The notes beneath the pieces were generated by a model. The model saw only the letters and a list, made by a program, of their open reading frames with translations, was not told the DNA's origin and ran no database searches. DNA of 64,000 bases from Chryseolinea serpens (GTDB lineage Bacteria; Bacteroidota; Bacteroidia; Cytophagales; Cyclobacteriaceae). This document shows positions 43,614-52,878 of the stretch, one piece after another. A program made the position numbers and the translations under genes. Where the stretch lies: contig NZ_FQWQ01000002.1 of assembly GCF_900129725.1 (NCBI RefSeq), positions 1,302,001 to 1,366,000 of the forward strand. Reading direction: 5' to 3'. The stretch's first letter is position 1, and each line of letters opens with the position of its first letter.

Positions 43614-45518
43614 TTACTTCGACGCGGTGGTCTTTACCGGCGCTTTTGGCGGCGGCTGAAGTTTGTATCGCTCCGCGGCATGTTCGATATCGATGAGCGG
43701 GTAGATATTATACTTCGCCGCTTCCGCATCAAACAGGTCTTTCAGTTCTTTCAATTTTTCAGGATATTTTTTTGCGAGATCTTTCAACTCATTAAAGTCC
43801 TCGTTCAGGTTGTAGAGTTCCCAAACTTCTTTTTCAGGATTGTTTTCAATGGCCGGCTTGGCTTCGCCTTTGTAGGTGAACAACTCCAATGAAGTAGGAT
43901 GGTGTGCTGCTGCAGCCTTCCAGCCATCTTTGTAAATGGCCCGGTTGCCAAAAATGCAATAGTACTGTTGCGTATGGCGCGTGGCCGCTGTCTTGTCGTT
44001 GAGCGAGAAGGCGAGGCTGGTGCCGTGCAACGGATCCTGCTGGATGCCTTGTATGGCTTCCGGTTGTTTCACGCCCGTCAGCTCCAGCGTTGTCGGGAAC
44101 AGATCGATCAGGTGGGAGTATTGTTCTCGGATACCGCCTTTTTCTTTCACTACTTTCGGATAGTAGACAATGAGCGGGTTGTGCGTGCCTCCTTCGGCGT
44201 TGGCATCGCTCTTCCACAAACGGAAAGGCGTGTTCGTGGCCTGCGCCCAGCCCAGGGGATAGTTGGCTACGCTGGCCACTTCTTTGGTTCCGATCTTATC
44301 GTATTCGCCCAGGATAAACTTCTTGTATTCGTCGCGCGTGATCGCGTCAGCACCAAAGCGAATGGACTTGGTGGTCACACCGTACTCAAGTCCTTCCTTA
44401 CTACCACCATTGTCGCCGATCATCACAAACACCGCCGTGTTTTCGAGTTGGCCGGAGGTTTTCAAATAATTGATGAAGCGTCCGATCTCGTGGTCGGTTT
44501 CTTCGAGGAAGCCGGCATACACTTCCATGAAACGCGCATACAAATGTTTCTCTTCCGCAGGCAGGTCTTTCCATGCCTTCAGATACGGATCGCGCGGTGG
44601 CAACTGTGCATTGGCGGGGATCACACCGAGTTTCTTTTGGTTGGCGATCACTTTCTCGCGATAGACATCCCATCCTTCATCGAACTTGCCTTTGTACTTG
44701 TCGGACCAGACTTTGTCTACCTGGTGCGGGGCATGACCGGCGCCGGTAGCATAGTAGATGAAGAAAGGTTTTTCCGGCGCTAGTTCTTTTTGGCGTTTAA
44801 CGTAGCTGATCGCCTTGTCGGCCAACAGCTCATTCAGGTGGCGGCCGTCGGATTTGATGTGTTGGTTGTCTTCCACCAGGTCTGGCTTGTACTGGTCAGT
44901 GGCTCCTCCCAGGAAACCATAGTTGTGATCGAAGCCCTTACCGGAAGGCCAGCGCAGGAACGGACCCAGGTCGGTCGATTCATCATCGGGTGTAAGGTGC
45001 CACTTGCCCAGTTGATAGGTGCTGTAACCATTTTCGTGAAGCACTTCGGCGATGGTGCCTTTCTGTGGAAGGATGTGGCCGTTGTAGCCGGGGTAATCGG
45101 CGGAGAGATAAAAATGGGGGAACAACCCCATGCCTACCGAATGGTGGTTGCGGCCCGTGAGCAAGGCCGAGCGCGTGGGCGAGCAGATGCCGGCGGTATG
45201 GAAATTGGTGTAGCGCAGGCCTTGGTTGGCCAGTGAATCGAGATGAGGGGTCTGGATCAATCCCCCGAACGCGCTGGTCGCACCATAGCCCACATCATCC
45301 AAAATGATCCACACGATGTTAGGCGAATTGGCGGCCGCCTTCTTCACGTATTCGACTTTATACGGCTGCGAGTCTTTTGCCGATTTGCTGATCTTTCCTT
45401 TCCAGGCAGCATCCGGATTTTGTTGTCCTAAGGCAGGCGACAAAAAGAATGGCGCCGCTACCAAAGCCAGGGATAAAAACTTCAGGTTTCTATACCCGGA
45501 ACGAAATGGGGTTTTCAT
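43614..45518 (-). CDS. Arylsulfatase, Cys-type, long form without C-terminal domain
   Basis: 634 residues, signal peptide ending at about residue 31 (ALGQQ). IILDDVGYGATSAFGG, CSPTRSALLTGRNHHSVGMG (Cys about residue 111), FVMIGDNGGSKEG. Same subfamily as the 766-residue neighbour; here the chain stops after the catalytic domain with a Pro/Lys-rich tail (PPPKAPVKTTASK). 25 bp separate it from the sterol-desaturase-family gene upstream. Confidence 0.93.
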   Translation of the reverse strand: MKTPFRSGYRNLKFLSLALVAAPFFLSPALGQQNPDAAWKGKISKSAKDSQPYKVEYVKKAAANSPNIVWIILDDVGYGATSAFGGLIQTPHLDSLANQGLRYTNFHTAGICSPTRSALLTGRNHHSVGMGLFPHFYLSADYPGYNGHILPQKGTIAEVLHENGYSTYQLGKWHLTPDDESTDLGPFLRWPSGKGFDHNYGFLGGATDQYKPDLVEDNQHIKSDGRHLNELLADKAISYVKRQKELAPEKPFFIYYATGAGHAPHQVDKVWSDKYKGKFDEGWDVYREKVIANQKKLGVIPANAQLPPRDPYLKAWKDLPAEEKHLYARFMEVYAGFLEETDHEIGRFINYLKTSGQLENTAVFVMIGDNGGSKEGLEYGVTTKSIRFGADAITRDEYKKFILGEYDKIGTKEVASVANYPLGWAQATNTPFRLWKSDANAEGGTHNPLIVYYPKVVKEKGGIREQYSHLIDLFPTTLELTGVKQPEAIQGIQQDPLHGTSLAFSLNDKTAATRHTQQYYCIFGNRAIYKDGWKAAAAHHPTSLELFTYKGEAKPAIENNPEKEVWELYNLNEDFNELKDLAKKYPEKLKELKDLFDAEAAKYNIYPLIDIEHAAERYKLQPPPKAPVKTTASK

Positions 45519-45543
45519 TGGGGTTTGGGGTGATAAGGTTGTA

Positions 45544-46482
45544 TTAAGTCAATTTCAATTCGGAAGACACTGCAATTTTAGCGGGGGCTTCCTCCGCCGT
45601 CGCGGGAACAGCGGCATCGTCTTCTTTTACCATCGGGCCGTTGGCCGCCAGTTCGCTGCCTTCTTTTTTGGATTTCAGGATCGGCCAGAGAAACTGGGCA
45701 TACCATTCCTCCTGCTGATAATGTTTGATGCCATACGCTTTGGGATACTGACGCGTGATGAGTCCCGTGCCAAAGATCACATCCCACAAGAAAAACATGT
45801 TGCCAAAATTTCCTTTGTAATGCCCGATGCCATCGTCGTTGCTGTCGGCGTGATGCGCGTGATGCGTCGCCGGTGTCGAGATGGTGCGCTCCAATACCCA
45901 AGCCACAGGGTGAAGCCATTTCTTCTCATAAAAAGGTTTATCCCAGGGAATGCTGGAGTGGGCGAGCGTAGTGATGATGGACTTGATCCCTTTCACAAAT
46001 AACGCGGGATATCCCAGTCCCAGGTAAACCAATGCCGTGGTGAGATAGGTTTGCGAAAAGAACATCGTGTAGATCACATTCTGACGGCTGGCCATGGCCA
46101 TCCCCATGTAGGGCGCCGAATGATGCGTGCGATGAAACCGCCACAGGAAGGGTACTTCGTGGTGCAGGCGGTGATACCAGTATTGTGTCAGGTCATCGGC
46201 CACGCAAAGAATGGCAAAGCCCCACCAGAAAGGCACCCAGCTGAAAGTATCCTTCAACCCCGGCAACGCATAGGGCAGGAACTTCAAAGCGAAATACGTT
46301 ACCAACGGCCGCACGACAATACGCGGTATGGTGTAGCACACGAGGTCCAGGATCTTTTCATTGGTGTTCCAATGCTTTTTGTACAGACCGAACGAGAATT
46401 CGACTATACCCAGGATGAGCATCAACACGGGCAGTCCCCACGTGCTGAGGTTTTGAAAAATGGCTTCGATGAATTTGATCAT
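45544..46482 (-). CDS. Sterol desaturase / fatty acid hydroxylase family membrane protein
   Basis: 312 residues with about five helices. The di-iron histidine boxes are present: HRLHHE, HRTHHS (HxxHH type) and HHAHHAD, with a further His in the THHAHHADSNDD stretch. Family members oxygenate alkyl chains of sterols, fatty acids or ether lipids in the membrane. It is embedded between sulfatase and micro-protein genes in operon 2. A possible role is opening the alkyl moiety of a sulfated lipid or modifying an own sulfonolipid, but this is inference from location only. The C-terminal 50 residues are Ala/Glu-rich and probably cytosolic. Confidence 0.85.
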   Translation of the reverse strand: MIKFIEAIFQNLSTWGLPVLMLILGIVEFSFGLYKKHWNTNEKILDLVCYTIPRIVVRPLVTYFALKFLPYALPGLKDTFSWVPFWWGFAILCVADDLTQYWYHRLHHEVPFLWRFHRTHHSAPYMGMAMASRQNVIYTMFFSQTYLTTALVYLGLGYPALFVKGIKSIITTLAHSSIPWDKPFYEKKWLHPVAWVLERTISTPATHHAHHADSNDDGIGHYKGNFGNMFFLWDVIFGTGLITRQYPKAYGIKHYQQEEWYAQFLWPILKSKKEGSELAANGPMVKEDDAAVPATAEEAPAKIAVSSELKLT

Positions 46483-46505
46483 AGGGTTGATTTAGGTTGA
46501 TAGCG

Positions 46506-46667
46506 TTACTTTGAACCTTGAGCAGCGGGAACCGGCTTCTTCTCCCACGGCCTCTGGCCGGTGAAGTAGAACGTGAGCAACATGAGCAATACAGGCAATG
46601 CGTAGATGAAAACGCTCAACAGGACATTTCTGACGATCCGGTTGGCAATGTGTGATTCCATTTTCAT
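46506..46667 (-). CDS. 53-residue single-span micro-protein A in operon 2
   Basis: Starts MKMESHIANRIVRNVLLSVF, continues IYALPVLLMLLTFYFTG and ends with a basic/proline tail (RPWEKKPVPAAQGSK). One membrane helix at about residues 17-36. Located 23 bp before the hydroxylase gene and 12 bp after micro-protein B, all on one strand. The positive charges before the helix and the tail suggest a bitopic inner-membrane protein. Family not recognised. Confidence 0.6.
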   Translation of the reverse strand: MKMESHIANRIVRNVLLSVFIYALPVLLMLLTFYFTGQRPWEKKPVPAAQGSK

Positions 46668-46679
46668 AGGCGATGCGTT

Positions 46680-46835
46680 TTATTTTGTCGTTTGAACCGA
46701 ATTTCCCTCGCGACTCTTGTTCAGCACGCTCTTCGTCAACCAAAGTCCACCAAACAGGATCAGGAAAGGAACAAGCGTTACAACGATCCCCACAAGGATC
46801 TTCCGGGCTAAAAGGGTTACATCGGAAGCAGTCAT
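46680..46835 (-). CDS. 51-residue single-span micro-protein B in operon 2
   Basis: Starts MTASDVTLLARKILVGIVVT and continues LVPFLILFGGLWLTKSVLNK, ending in a polar tail. One membrane helix at about 14-34. An ATG at 46913 would lengthen it by 26 residues that do not look like protein. With micro-protein A it forms a pair of small bitopic proteins between SusD and the hydroxylase; they may be accessory subunits of that enzyme or of an envelope complex. Confidence 0.55.
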   Translation of the reverse strand: MTASDVTLLARKILVGIVVTLVPFLILFGGLWLTKSVLNKSREGNSVQTTK

Positions 46836-46958
46836 ACTTTTTTTGTTTTGATGTGGCAAGATTAAGCTCCTGCTCACTCCGCCACCAACGGAGGAGCAGG
46901 ATGTCGTTTTCACGACGTCTTAATCTTTATCTTCAATTTCTTTCTCAATAGTCATCGA

Positions 46959-48575
46959 TCAATATCCAGGATTCTGATGGCCTTCCAGCTTGGGATTCAA
47001 TTCGATCTCTTGTTGCGGCAGCGGATGCAGGCGATGTTTGTCCTGGGCATTCGGCTTGCCGGCGGCCTGCAGCGTCTTCACAAAGATGGAGTTGCCCCCT
47101 GCGTCTTTCTGGCGAACCAGGTCAAACCACCGTTGGTATTCGAACACCAATTCCAAACGACGATCCAGGTACAGTGAGTCGCGGAATTGATCGCGCGACA
47201 GGCCCGCGGTGAGGTCGTCCAACCCAGCCCGGTTGCGCACTTTATTAAGCGACGCATAGGCCTTCGCTGTGGGGCCGTTTAATTCGTTCTCGGCTTCCGC
47301 GTGGATCAACAACAATTCGGCATAGCGGATGATGGCCACGTTCGCAGCCGACTCACTGGTGAAGGCCGTTGTAGCGGGATCCCATGTTTTATTGAAGTAA
47401 GGAATGGAGTCGACCTTGTGACCGGAGATGGCCGGGTCGTTCAATGCACCATACTTCTTGCCATTGGTTGGACTTTTGAAGTTGGTCACGAAGGTTACGT
47501 CCCTGCGTTTGTCTTTGGAGGTGTACAATTTGAACACACTGAAAAACTTGTCTTTACCACCGGGCTTGGTAGCATCGTCTACGGTATAGAACCAGGTTTG
47601 ATCGGCATAGGAACCGGCGAGACCGGGAACCTGCGTGCGTATAGACCTGGGATTTTGGTTGTTGCCTTGTGTGAGGAAGCTGGAGCTGGAACCCGACTTG
47701 AATTGTGCAGAGAAGATATGCTCAGAATTGTTCTTGAACGCCGGCAGAAAAACTTTCGAGTAGTCGGTCTGCAAGGCGTAACCGAACGTGCCTGTGCCAC
47801 CTTCTGCGGGCGAGAGTGCTTTCTCTGCCGTGGTGACGGCGTCCTGGTAGTGTGCCGTGAGGTTTAGGGGCAGCGAAGCTTTGGTCAGATAAACTTTAGC
47901 CAGCAAGGCAATGGCGGCACCTTTTGTAGCACGTCCCACGTCGGGTGCGGAGTAAGAATTGGGTAGCGCGTCGGCGGCTTCCTTCAGATCCTGTTCGATC
48001 TGGTCATATACTTGTGCCGAGGGGGTGCGTTCGATCGCATAGTCCGTGGCTGTTATCCCGCTCTGTACATGCGTAATGAGCGGCACATCACCATATAGGC
48101 GAACCAGGTTGAAGTACCACAGCGCCCTTAGAAATTTGGCTTCACCGAGGAGGCGGCTTTTCAATGCCGTACCCACGGTGGTCATGGCAGGGATGTTGTC
48201 GAGCGCCAGGTTGGCCTTTTTGATGGCCGCATAATGCTGCTGCCATAACTCATAGACACGGAGGTTCGTGGAGGTGTGCAGCAGGTTAGCCATGGAACGC
48301 ACGTCGGGGTTCGTGGCGCCGGGGCCAGGGAATTCATCGTCGCACTCGAAGTTGAGGCCGGTGTTGAACAAGGTGTTATACGGCGTTTGCACCGAGTTAC
48401 CGCCCTGGTTCAGGAGGTAGTATACTGCCGTGACCGCATTTACAGCATCGGCTTCCGTTTTGTAAAAATTATCGGTGGTCACAAATCCTTTCGGATCTTC
48501 TTCCAGGAATTTGCCGCAGGAAGCGAGCAGCGCAACCAATCCACTGAGGGCAAAAATATATTTAAGAGATTTCAT
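46959..48575 (-). CDS. SusD/RagB-family outer-membrane lipoprotein (sulfatase locus)
   Basis: 538 residues with lipobox LLASC (Cys about residue 20), so it is a surface-exposed lipoprotein. SusD-type start EEDPKGFVTTDNFYKTEADAVNAVTAVYYLL, TPR-like helices, and the closing HRLHPLPQQEIELNPKLEGHQNPGY typical of RagB/SusD. It forms the lid over the SusC pore encoded immediately upstream and captures the ligand. No glycan-degrading enzyme accompanies it; with the sulfatases next door I infer a sulfated small molecule or sulfated polymer fragment as cargo. Confidence 0.93.
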   Translation of the reverse strand: MKSLKYIFALSGLVALLASCGKFLEEDPKGFVTTDNFYKTEADAVNAVTAVYYLLNQGGNSVQTPYNTLFNTGLNFECDDEFPGPGATNPDVRSMANLLHTSTNLRVYELWQQHYAAIKKANLALDNIPAMTTVGTALKSRLLGEAKFLRALWYFNLVRLYGDVPLITHVQSGITATDYAIERTPSAQVYDQIEQDLKEAADALPNSYSAPDVGRATKGAAIALLAKVYLTKASLPLNLTAHYQDAVTTAEKALSPAEGGTGTFGYALQTDYSKVFLPAFKNNSEHIFSAQFKSGSSSSFLTQGNNQNPRSIRTQVPGLAGSYADQTWFYTVDDATKPGGKDKFFSVFKLYTSKDKRRDVTFVTNFKSPTNGKKYGALNDPAISGHKVDSIPYFNKTWDPATTAFTSESAANVAIIRYAELLLIHAEAENELNGPTAKAYASLNKVRNRAGLDDLTAGLSRDQFRDSLYLDRRLELVFEYQRWFDLVRQKDAGGNSIFVKTLQAAGKPNAQDKHRLHPLPQQEIELNPKLEGHQNPGY

Positions 48576-48605
48576 ATCGTTATCTGTAGAAAGTCTGTAA
48601 TGATT

Positions 48606-51600
48606 TTAGAAAGTCAGGCTGATGCCGCCCAGTATCGTTTTAGAGTTGGGGTACACGCCGTTGTCGATGCCGCGGTTTACGAGCGACTGGCCCGAAAAGC
48701 TCGCCTCCGGATCGTAACCGGTATAGTTCGTCCAGGTGGCAATGTTCTGCGCCGAGCCGTAGATCCGCAACCGCTGGATATGGATGCGCGATGTCCAGGT
48801 TGTCGGCAACGTATAGCCGATCGTCAAATTCTTCAACCGCAAATAGGAAGCGTCTTCAATAAAGCGATCGGAGATCGTCACGGCAGGATCCTGGTAGGCT
48901 TCCTTCACGTCGGTGTTGGTATTGGAGGGTGTATACCGGTTCAGCATTTCGGTCGATCCATTGTAATAGCCCGTGCCCAATTCCAGCGTCGCGCGGTTGT
49001 TGTTGTACAACTTGCCGCCCACGTTCGATTGAAAAAATACGGTGAGGTCGAAATCGCCAAAGGAAGTCTTATAGCTCGCCGTGTTTGTAAAACCGAAGTT
49101 GGTGCCGGGTTGATTTTTGATGAGCACGCGGTCGTACGCTTGCGTGATCACACCATCGGGTACACCGTTAGGACCGCTGATGTCCTTGTACTTCTGACCA
49201 CCGGCGCTTTTATTGGCCTGGGGCGTGAGCGCGGAAGCGCCGGCTTCTTCAGCTTGAATGATGCCATCCGTCTGGTATACATAGAAGGACCCTACCGGAG
49301 CGCCTACCTGCAAGACCGAGGGTTGGCTGATGGTAGGAATGATCCGATCCACACCCGGACCAAGGCTTACAATTTTGTTGACGTTTTTGGAGAAAACGAA
49401 GATGCTGTTCCAATGAAAATTATTGGTCACTACATTTTGCGTATTCAGGGCAACTTCAATCCCTTTGTTTGACACCTCGCCGATGTTCTGGTAAACCGTC
49501 GATTGCTGGCTTGGGTTGGTGTTGGGATCGTAGTAGGACAAACCCGATGTGCCCGGAACAGCAGCATTCAGCAACAGGTCGGTAGTCTTCTTGTTGTAGG
49601 CATCGACGATCAGGTTCACGCGGTTATTGAACAAACCCAAATCAAAACCAACGTTGGTCTGGAAGGTTTTTTCCCAACCCAGGGAAGGGTTGTTTACCGA
49701 TAGCGGTGCATAGCCTTGCACGGTCGTATTGGAGAAATTGTAGCGGTTGGGTGCGATCTGTCCCAGGGAAGAATACGGCGGAATGCCTTGGTTACCCGTA
49801 GTACCCACGCTGACGCGAAGTTTCAGGAAGCTGATCTGGCGGATGTCTTTCAGGAACTCCTCTTCATTCACATTCCATCCCAAAGCTGCCGAAGGGAAGT
49901 ATCCCCATTTGTTTCCAGAACCGAAACGCGAAGAGCCGTCGGCACGCAAGGTAGCCGTGAGCAAATATTTTTCATTGTACACATAATTCACACGTCCCAG
50001 GAAGGAGGCCAGCTGCCAATTCACCGACGAGGAGCTTGGTGTCCGGGCACCGGTTCCGTTTTGAAGGGCGTTGTACGTGAGATCATCGAAAGCAAAGACG
50101 GCGGCAGAGGCAATTTCCCCTTGCGTCTTCGAGGCTTGTGCCGTAAACCCGGCCACGACGTTCAGGTTGTGTTTGTCGTTGAACACTTTGCTATAGGTGA
50201 GCGTGTTCTCATTCAACCAACTGGTGGTGAATTGCGACCCGATGGTAGCGATACCCCCCGTACCCACCCCCCCCGAGGGATTGCCTTCATAGGTGCTGTT
50301 GGGCAAGTACCGGTTCTGACGGTTGTACACAATATCCGTTCCCAACAACACTTTCAGCGCCAGGCCATCGATGAGTTTGTATTCCCCCGCCACGTTGGCC
50401 AGCAAACGCGACGTACGCGACTCGTTGACCTGGTTCAGCAGCGAGTTGATCGGATTCTGCAGCGGCGAATCCGTGGAAGTATTCTTCACGAAGTTGCCCA
50501 GCGTATCATAAACCGGGATGGCCGGTGAGGTCAGGAGCAGGTTGGGCACGATGGCGTTGGGGGCAATCTTCCCCAGCGTTTGCGCCGCGGTGACATAGGA
50601 CGTGATCCTGAATTTTTCGTTAACCTCATGATCGATGCTAAACCGCATAGCGTAGCGTTTGAATCCCGTGTTTTTCAACACGCCATCCTGGTTGAAGTAG
50701 TTGCCGGAAATGGCCAGTGCCGTGCGCTCGGAACCGGTGTAGATGGAAAGGCTGTGACTTTGCACGGCGGCTTGCGTGAAGGCTGCCTTCTGCCAGTCGG
50801 TTCCTTCACCAATCGTGTCGTATTTGAATGCTCCCGCGGCCGGAAGCGTAGGGGCTTTTCCGTTGGGTGTATTGACATACGCCTCCTTGCGCAACTCCCA
50901 CCATTGACGGGCATTCAACACCGGCACCGTGCGGATCACATCCTGCACACCGTAATACCCATCATACACGATGGACGAGCGATCGGTCTTGCTTCCTTTT
51001 TTGGTCGTGACCATGATCACACCGTTGGCGCCGCGCGAACCATAGATGGCCGTGGCCGAAGCATCCTTCAACACTTCGATGTCGGCAATATCATTGGGGG
51101 TTAAAAAAGACAGCGGGTTCAGTTTGGGTCCGTCCACCACACCGGCGTCGGTGACACTGTAATCGTTGTTAATGGGGAAACCATCGATGACATACAAAGG
51201 ATCGGATGCCGCGGTGATGGAGTTGTTGCCACGCACCTGCACGCTAACACCCCCGCCAGGCTGACCGGTGGTTTGGGTTACGGTGACCCCGGCAGTGGCG
51301 CCCTGCAGTAAACGCTCAGGCGAACTCACCGGCTGTGCTTTCAATTCCACGGGAACAGAAGCGACCGAGCCGGTAATGTCCTTGCGTCTCAACTCACCGT
51401 AGCCGACCACCACCACTTCGTCCAGCACGTTGTCGATCTTCAGCGTCACGTCCAATGGTTCTTCGGGCAATTCATAGATGTCGACATCTTGCGCTTTGTA
51501 GCCGACAAGATTCACGGTGAGCGTAAAGGGAAATTGTTTGCCGGCCTTCAACGAAAACTCGCCGTTGGCATCGGCCAGAACCGAATTGGTGGTGCCTTTG

Positions 51601-51728
51601 ATATAGACCGACGAACCTGGCAGCGGACCACCATCTTCATCTTTCACACTTCCTTTAATGACTTCCTGGGCCAGGGCCGACCCAAGCGATAGCAACACGA
51701 ACGATGTCGCCAGTAAAATTCTCTTCAT
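48606..51728 (-). CDS. SusC/RagA-family TonB-linked outer-membrane transporter (sulfatase locus)
   Basis: 1040 residues. Signal peptide, CarbopepD-regulatory domain (about 22-100, VIKGSVKDEDGGPLPGSSVYI), plug domain (about 115-225) with SVQVRGNNSITAASDPLYVIDGFPI, ATAIYGSRGANGVIMVTTKKG, then a 22-strand barrel ending GGISLTF. Complete SusC architecture. It should import the ligand captured by the SusD protein downstream, using TonB. Upstream 35 bp is the binding-protein gene, so operon 2 starts with a capture-and-import set. Confidence 0.95.
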   Translation of the reverse strand: MKRILLATSFVLLSLGSALAQEVIKGSVKDEDGGPLPGSSVYIKGTTNSVLADANGEFSLKAGKQFPFTLTVNLVGYKAQDVDIYELPEEPLDVTLKIDNVLDEVVVVGYGELRRKDITGSVASVPVELKAQPVSSPERLLQGATAGVTVTQTTGQPGGGVSVQVRGNNSITAASDPLYVIDGFPINNDYSVTDAGVVDGPKLNPLSFLTPNDIADIEVLKDASATAIYGSRGANGVIMVTTKKGSKTDRSSIVYDGYYGVQDVIRTVPVLNARQWWELRKEAYVNTPNGKAPTLPAAGAFKYDTIGEGTDWQKAAFTQAAVQSHSLSIYTGSERTALAISGNYFNQDGVLKNTGFKRYAMRFSIDHEVNEKFRITSYVTAAQTLGKIAPNAIVPNLLLTSPAIPVYDTLGNFVKNTSTDSPLQNPINSLLNQVNESRTSRLLANVAGEYKLIDGLALKVLLGTDIVYNRQNRYLPNSTYEGNPSGGVGTGGIATIGSQFTTSWLNENTLTYSKVFNDKHNLNVVAGFTAQASKTQGEIASAAVFAFDDLTYNALQNGTGARTPSSSSVNWQLASFLGRVNYVYNEKYLLTATLRADGSSRFGSGNKWGYFPSAALGWNVNEEEFLKDIRQISFLKLRVSVGTTGNQGIPPYSSLGQIAPNRYNFSNTTVQGYAPLSVNNPSLGWEKTFQTNVGFDLGLFNNRVNLIVDAYNKKTTDLLLNAAVPGTSGLSYYDPNTNPSQQSTVYQNIGEVSNKGIEVALNTQNVVTNNFHWNSIFVFSKNVNKIVSLGPGVDRIIPTISQPSVLQVGAPVGSFYVYQTDGIIQAEEAGASALTPQANKSAGGQKYKDISGPNGVPDGVITQAYDRVLIKNQPGTNFGFTNTASYKTSFGDFDLTVFFQSNVGGKLYNNNRATLELGTGYYNGSTEMLNRYTPSNTNTDVKEAYQDPAVTISDRFIEDASYLRLKNLTIGYTLPTTWTSRIHIQRLRIYGSAQNIATWTNYTGYDPEASFSGQSLVNRGIDNGVYPNSKTILGGISLTF

Positions 51729-51763
51729 AAAAATGGATTATTGGGGATGGTTGTTTGATTACA

Positions 51764-52696
51764 TTAATTGATGGCGACACCGTCGAACTTCTCTTTGCTG
51801 GGCAAAAAGCGCTTGGGCTCCGGTTTCAGGAAACCAAAATCGTGCAGGGTATCCTGGCTATTGTCGAGCACCCACTTGAGAAACTTCAAGGCTTCAGGAT
51901 TGGCCCCGTTTTTCGCGATAGACAAATGCAGGTATTCTACCGGGATATTCTTGGGCGCTTCGTCTTCCACTTTTTGCAACACCACGTCCAGGTTATCGTA
52001 GAATTTCTCATTGTCTGAAACACGGCCGTTGTTGTCGGCGTCAACCGGCAAGATGACAAGGCCTTCGAGCGGTTTACGTGTTTTCACGTCGTACAGCAAT
52101 CCGGGCACGCCATAGGACACTCCCGTAGAATCCTTTAGCAATGACTTGATCAGGTGCTCGTCGGCGCCGGCAATGGCGCGTCCCTTGATGTTGGCTTGCT
52201 GATAGCCGAAATAGTGCGCAAAGGTGATGGGCGCGCCGGCTTTTTGGAGACGTGTATACAAGGTGTATGACGCCGGATCCAGTTTGTCGTCCTTGCGGCT
52301 GGCGGTCACATCGTTGAAATAGGTTTGGATGATCTTGTCCTTGGTGAGGCCTTTGTCGGCGTAGGTTTTGGCAAAGCTCGATTTTGCGTTGGCCACGGGC
52401 AGCAGGGAATAACGCGCCAGGTAAACGAAGTCGCGGCTTTCCTTTATTTTATCGTCGGGCTCATAGGCTTCGATCAGCAGATCGTATTGAGTTGGGTCGG
52501 TCACGGTGCGGGGTTCGATCTTGATGTCCGCATCGGGGTTCGCCACTTTGTAGGCCTCGATCCATTTTTCAACCAACGGATAGGCAAAGCGCACACCCGT
52601 GATCACGATCTTCCTGGAGGAAGCCTCTTGTGCAAAAAGACTGCTGGCGCCCAGCAATACGAAATAGAGAATGAGTACAGAAATAAAAGATTTCAT
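51764..52696 (-). CDS. PstS-type substrate-binding protein with EF-hand-like loop (copy 2)
   Basis: 310 residues with signal peptide (about 1-22). PBP-like-2 fold, VITGVRFAYPLVEKWIEAY opening parallel to the protein at 31639 (VKIRGTRLAYPLINKWIEEF). The same EF-hand-like loop occurs: DADNNGRVSDNE, at about residue 215, following the same phrase LEGLVILPVD. First gene of sulfatase operon 2 behind a Cys5 leader. No transporter ABC genes nearby. A periplasmic or surface binder of sulfate or a sulfur compound is the best reading, but specificity cannot be read from the sequence. Confidence 0.75.
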   Translation of the reverse strand: MKSFISVLILYFVLLGASSLFAQEASSRKIVITGVRFAYPLVEKWIEAYKVANPDADIKIEPRTVTDPTQYDLLIEAYEPDDKIKESRDFVYLARYSLLPVANAKSSFAKTYADKGLTKDKIIQTYFNDVTASRKDDKLDPASYTLYTRLQKAGAPITFAHYFGYQQANIKGRAIAGADEHLIKSLLKDSTGVSYGVPGLLYDVKTRKPLEGLVILPVDADNNGRVSDNEKFYDNLDVVLQKVEDEAPKNIPVEYLHLSIAKNGANPEALKFLKWVLDNSQDTLHDFGFLKPEPKRFLPSKEKFDGVAIN

Positions 52697-52735
52697 TGGT
52701 GGAGTGTTTTTAATGATTTGTGAAATTGGCGGCGA

Positions 52736-52868
52736 CGGAATGCACCCACGCGTAATGAAATACCACCAAGTCTCTCGTTAAGACGGGTGCATCCGAAGCC
52801 AGGTATGTATGATGATTAAGTGTCGCCCATCCGAAAACGGATGGCACGCGCGGTATAGGCGTTATACC
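52736..52868 (-). promoter_or_regulatory. Leader RNA with alternative hairpins, operon 2
   Basis: On the transcript after the leader stop: a hairpin GGTATA/TATACC (52852-52868) beginning 10 bases after TGA; A = GTGCCATCCG (52838-52847); B = CGGATGG (52827-52833); C = CGGATGCACCC (52785-52795); D = GGGTGCATTCCG (52736-52747). A pairs with B (TTTT loop), C with D; alternatively A pairs with C (nine pairs, one bulge). This gives two exclusive folds, as in attenuators, although neither hairpin is followed by a long T-run. Confidence 0.5.
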
Positions 52869-52878
52869 TCAGAGAAAA

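Noticed and set aside
46492-46743. Minus-strand 83-codon ORF overlapping the micro-protein region
   Set aside because: It is out of frame with the 53-residue single-helix ORF, has a composition unlike a protein, and would overlap micro-protein B; the two short in-order ORFs fit the operon better.
29086-52696. Polysaccharide utilisation locus
   Set aside because: SusCD and sulfatases are present, but no glycoside hydrolase, polysaccharide lyase or hybrid two-component or ECF regulator is found; the Cys leaders fit sulfur salvage better.
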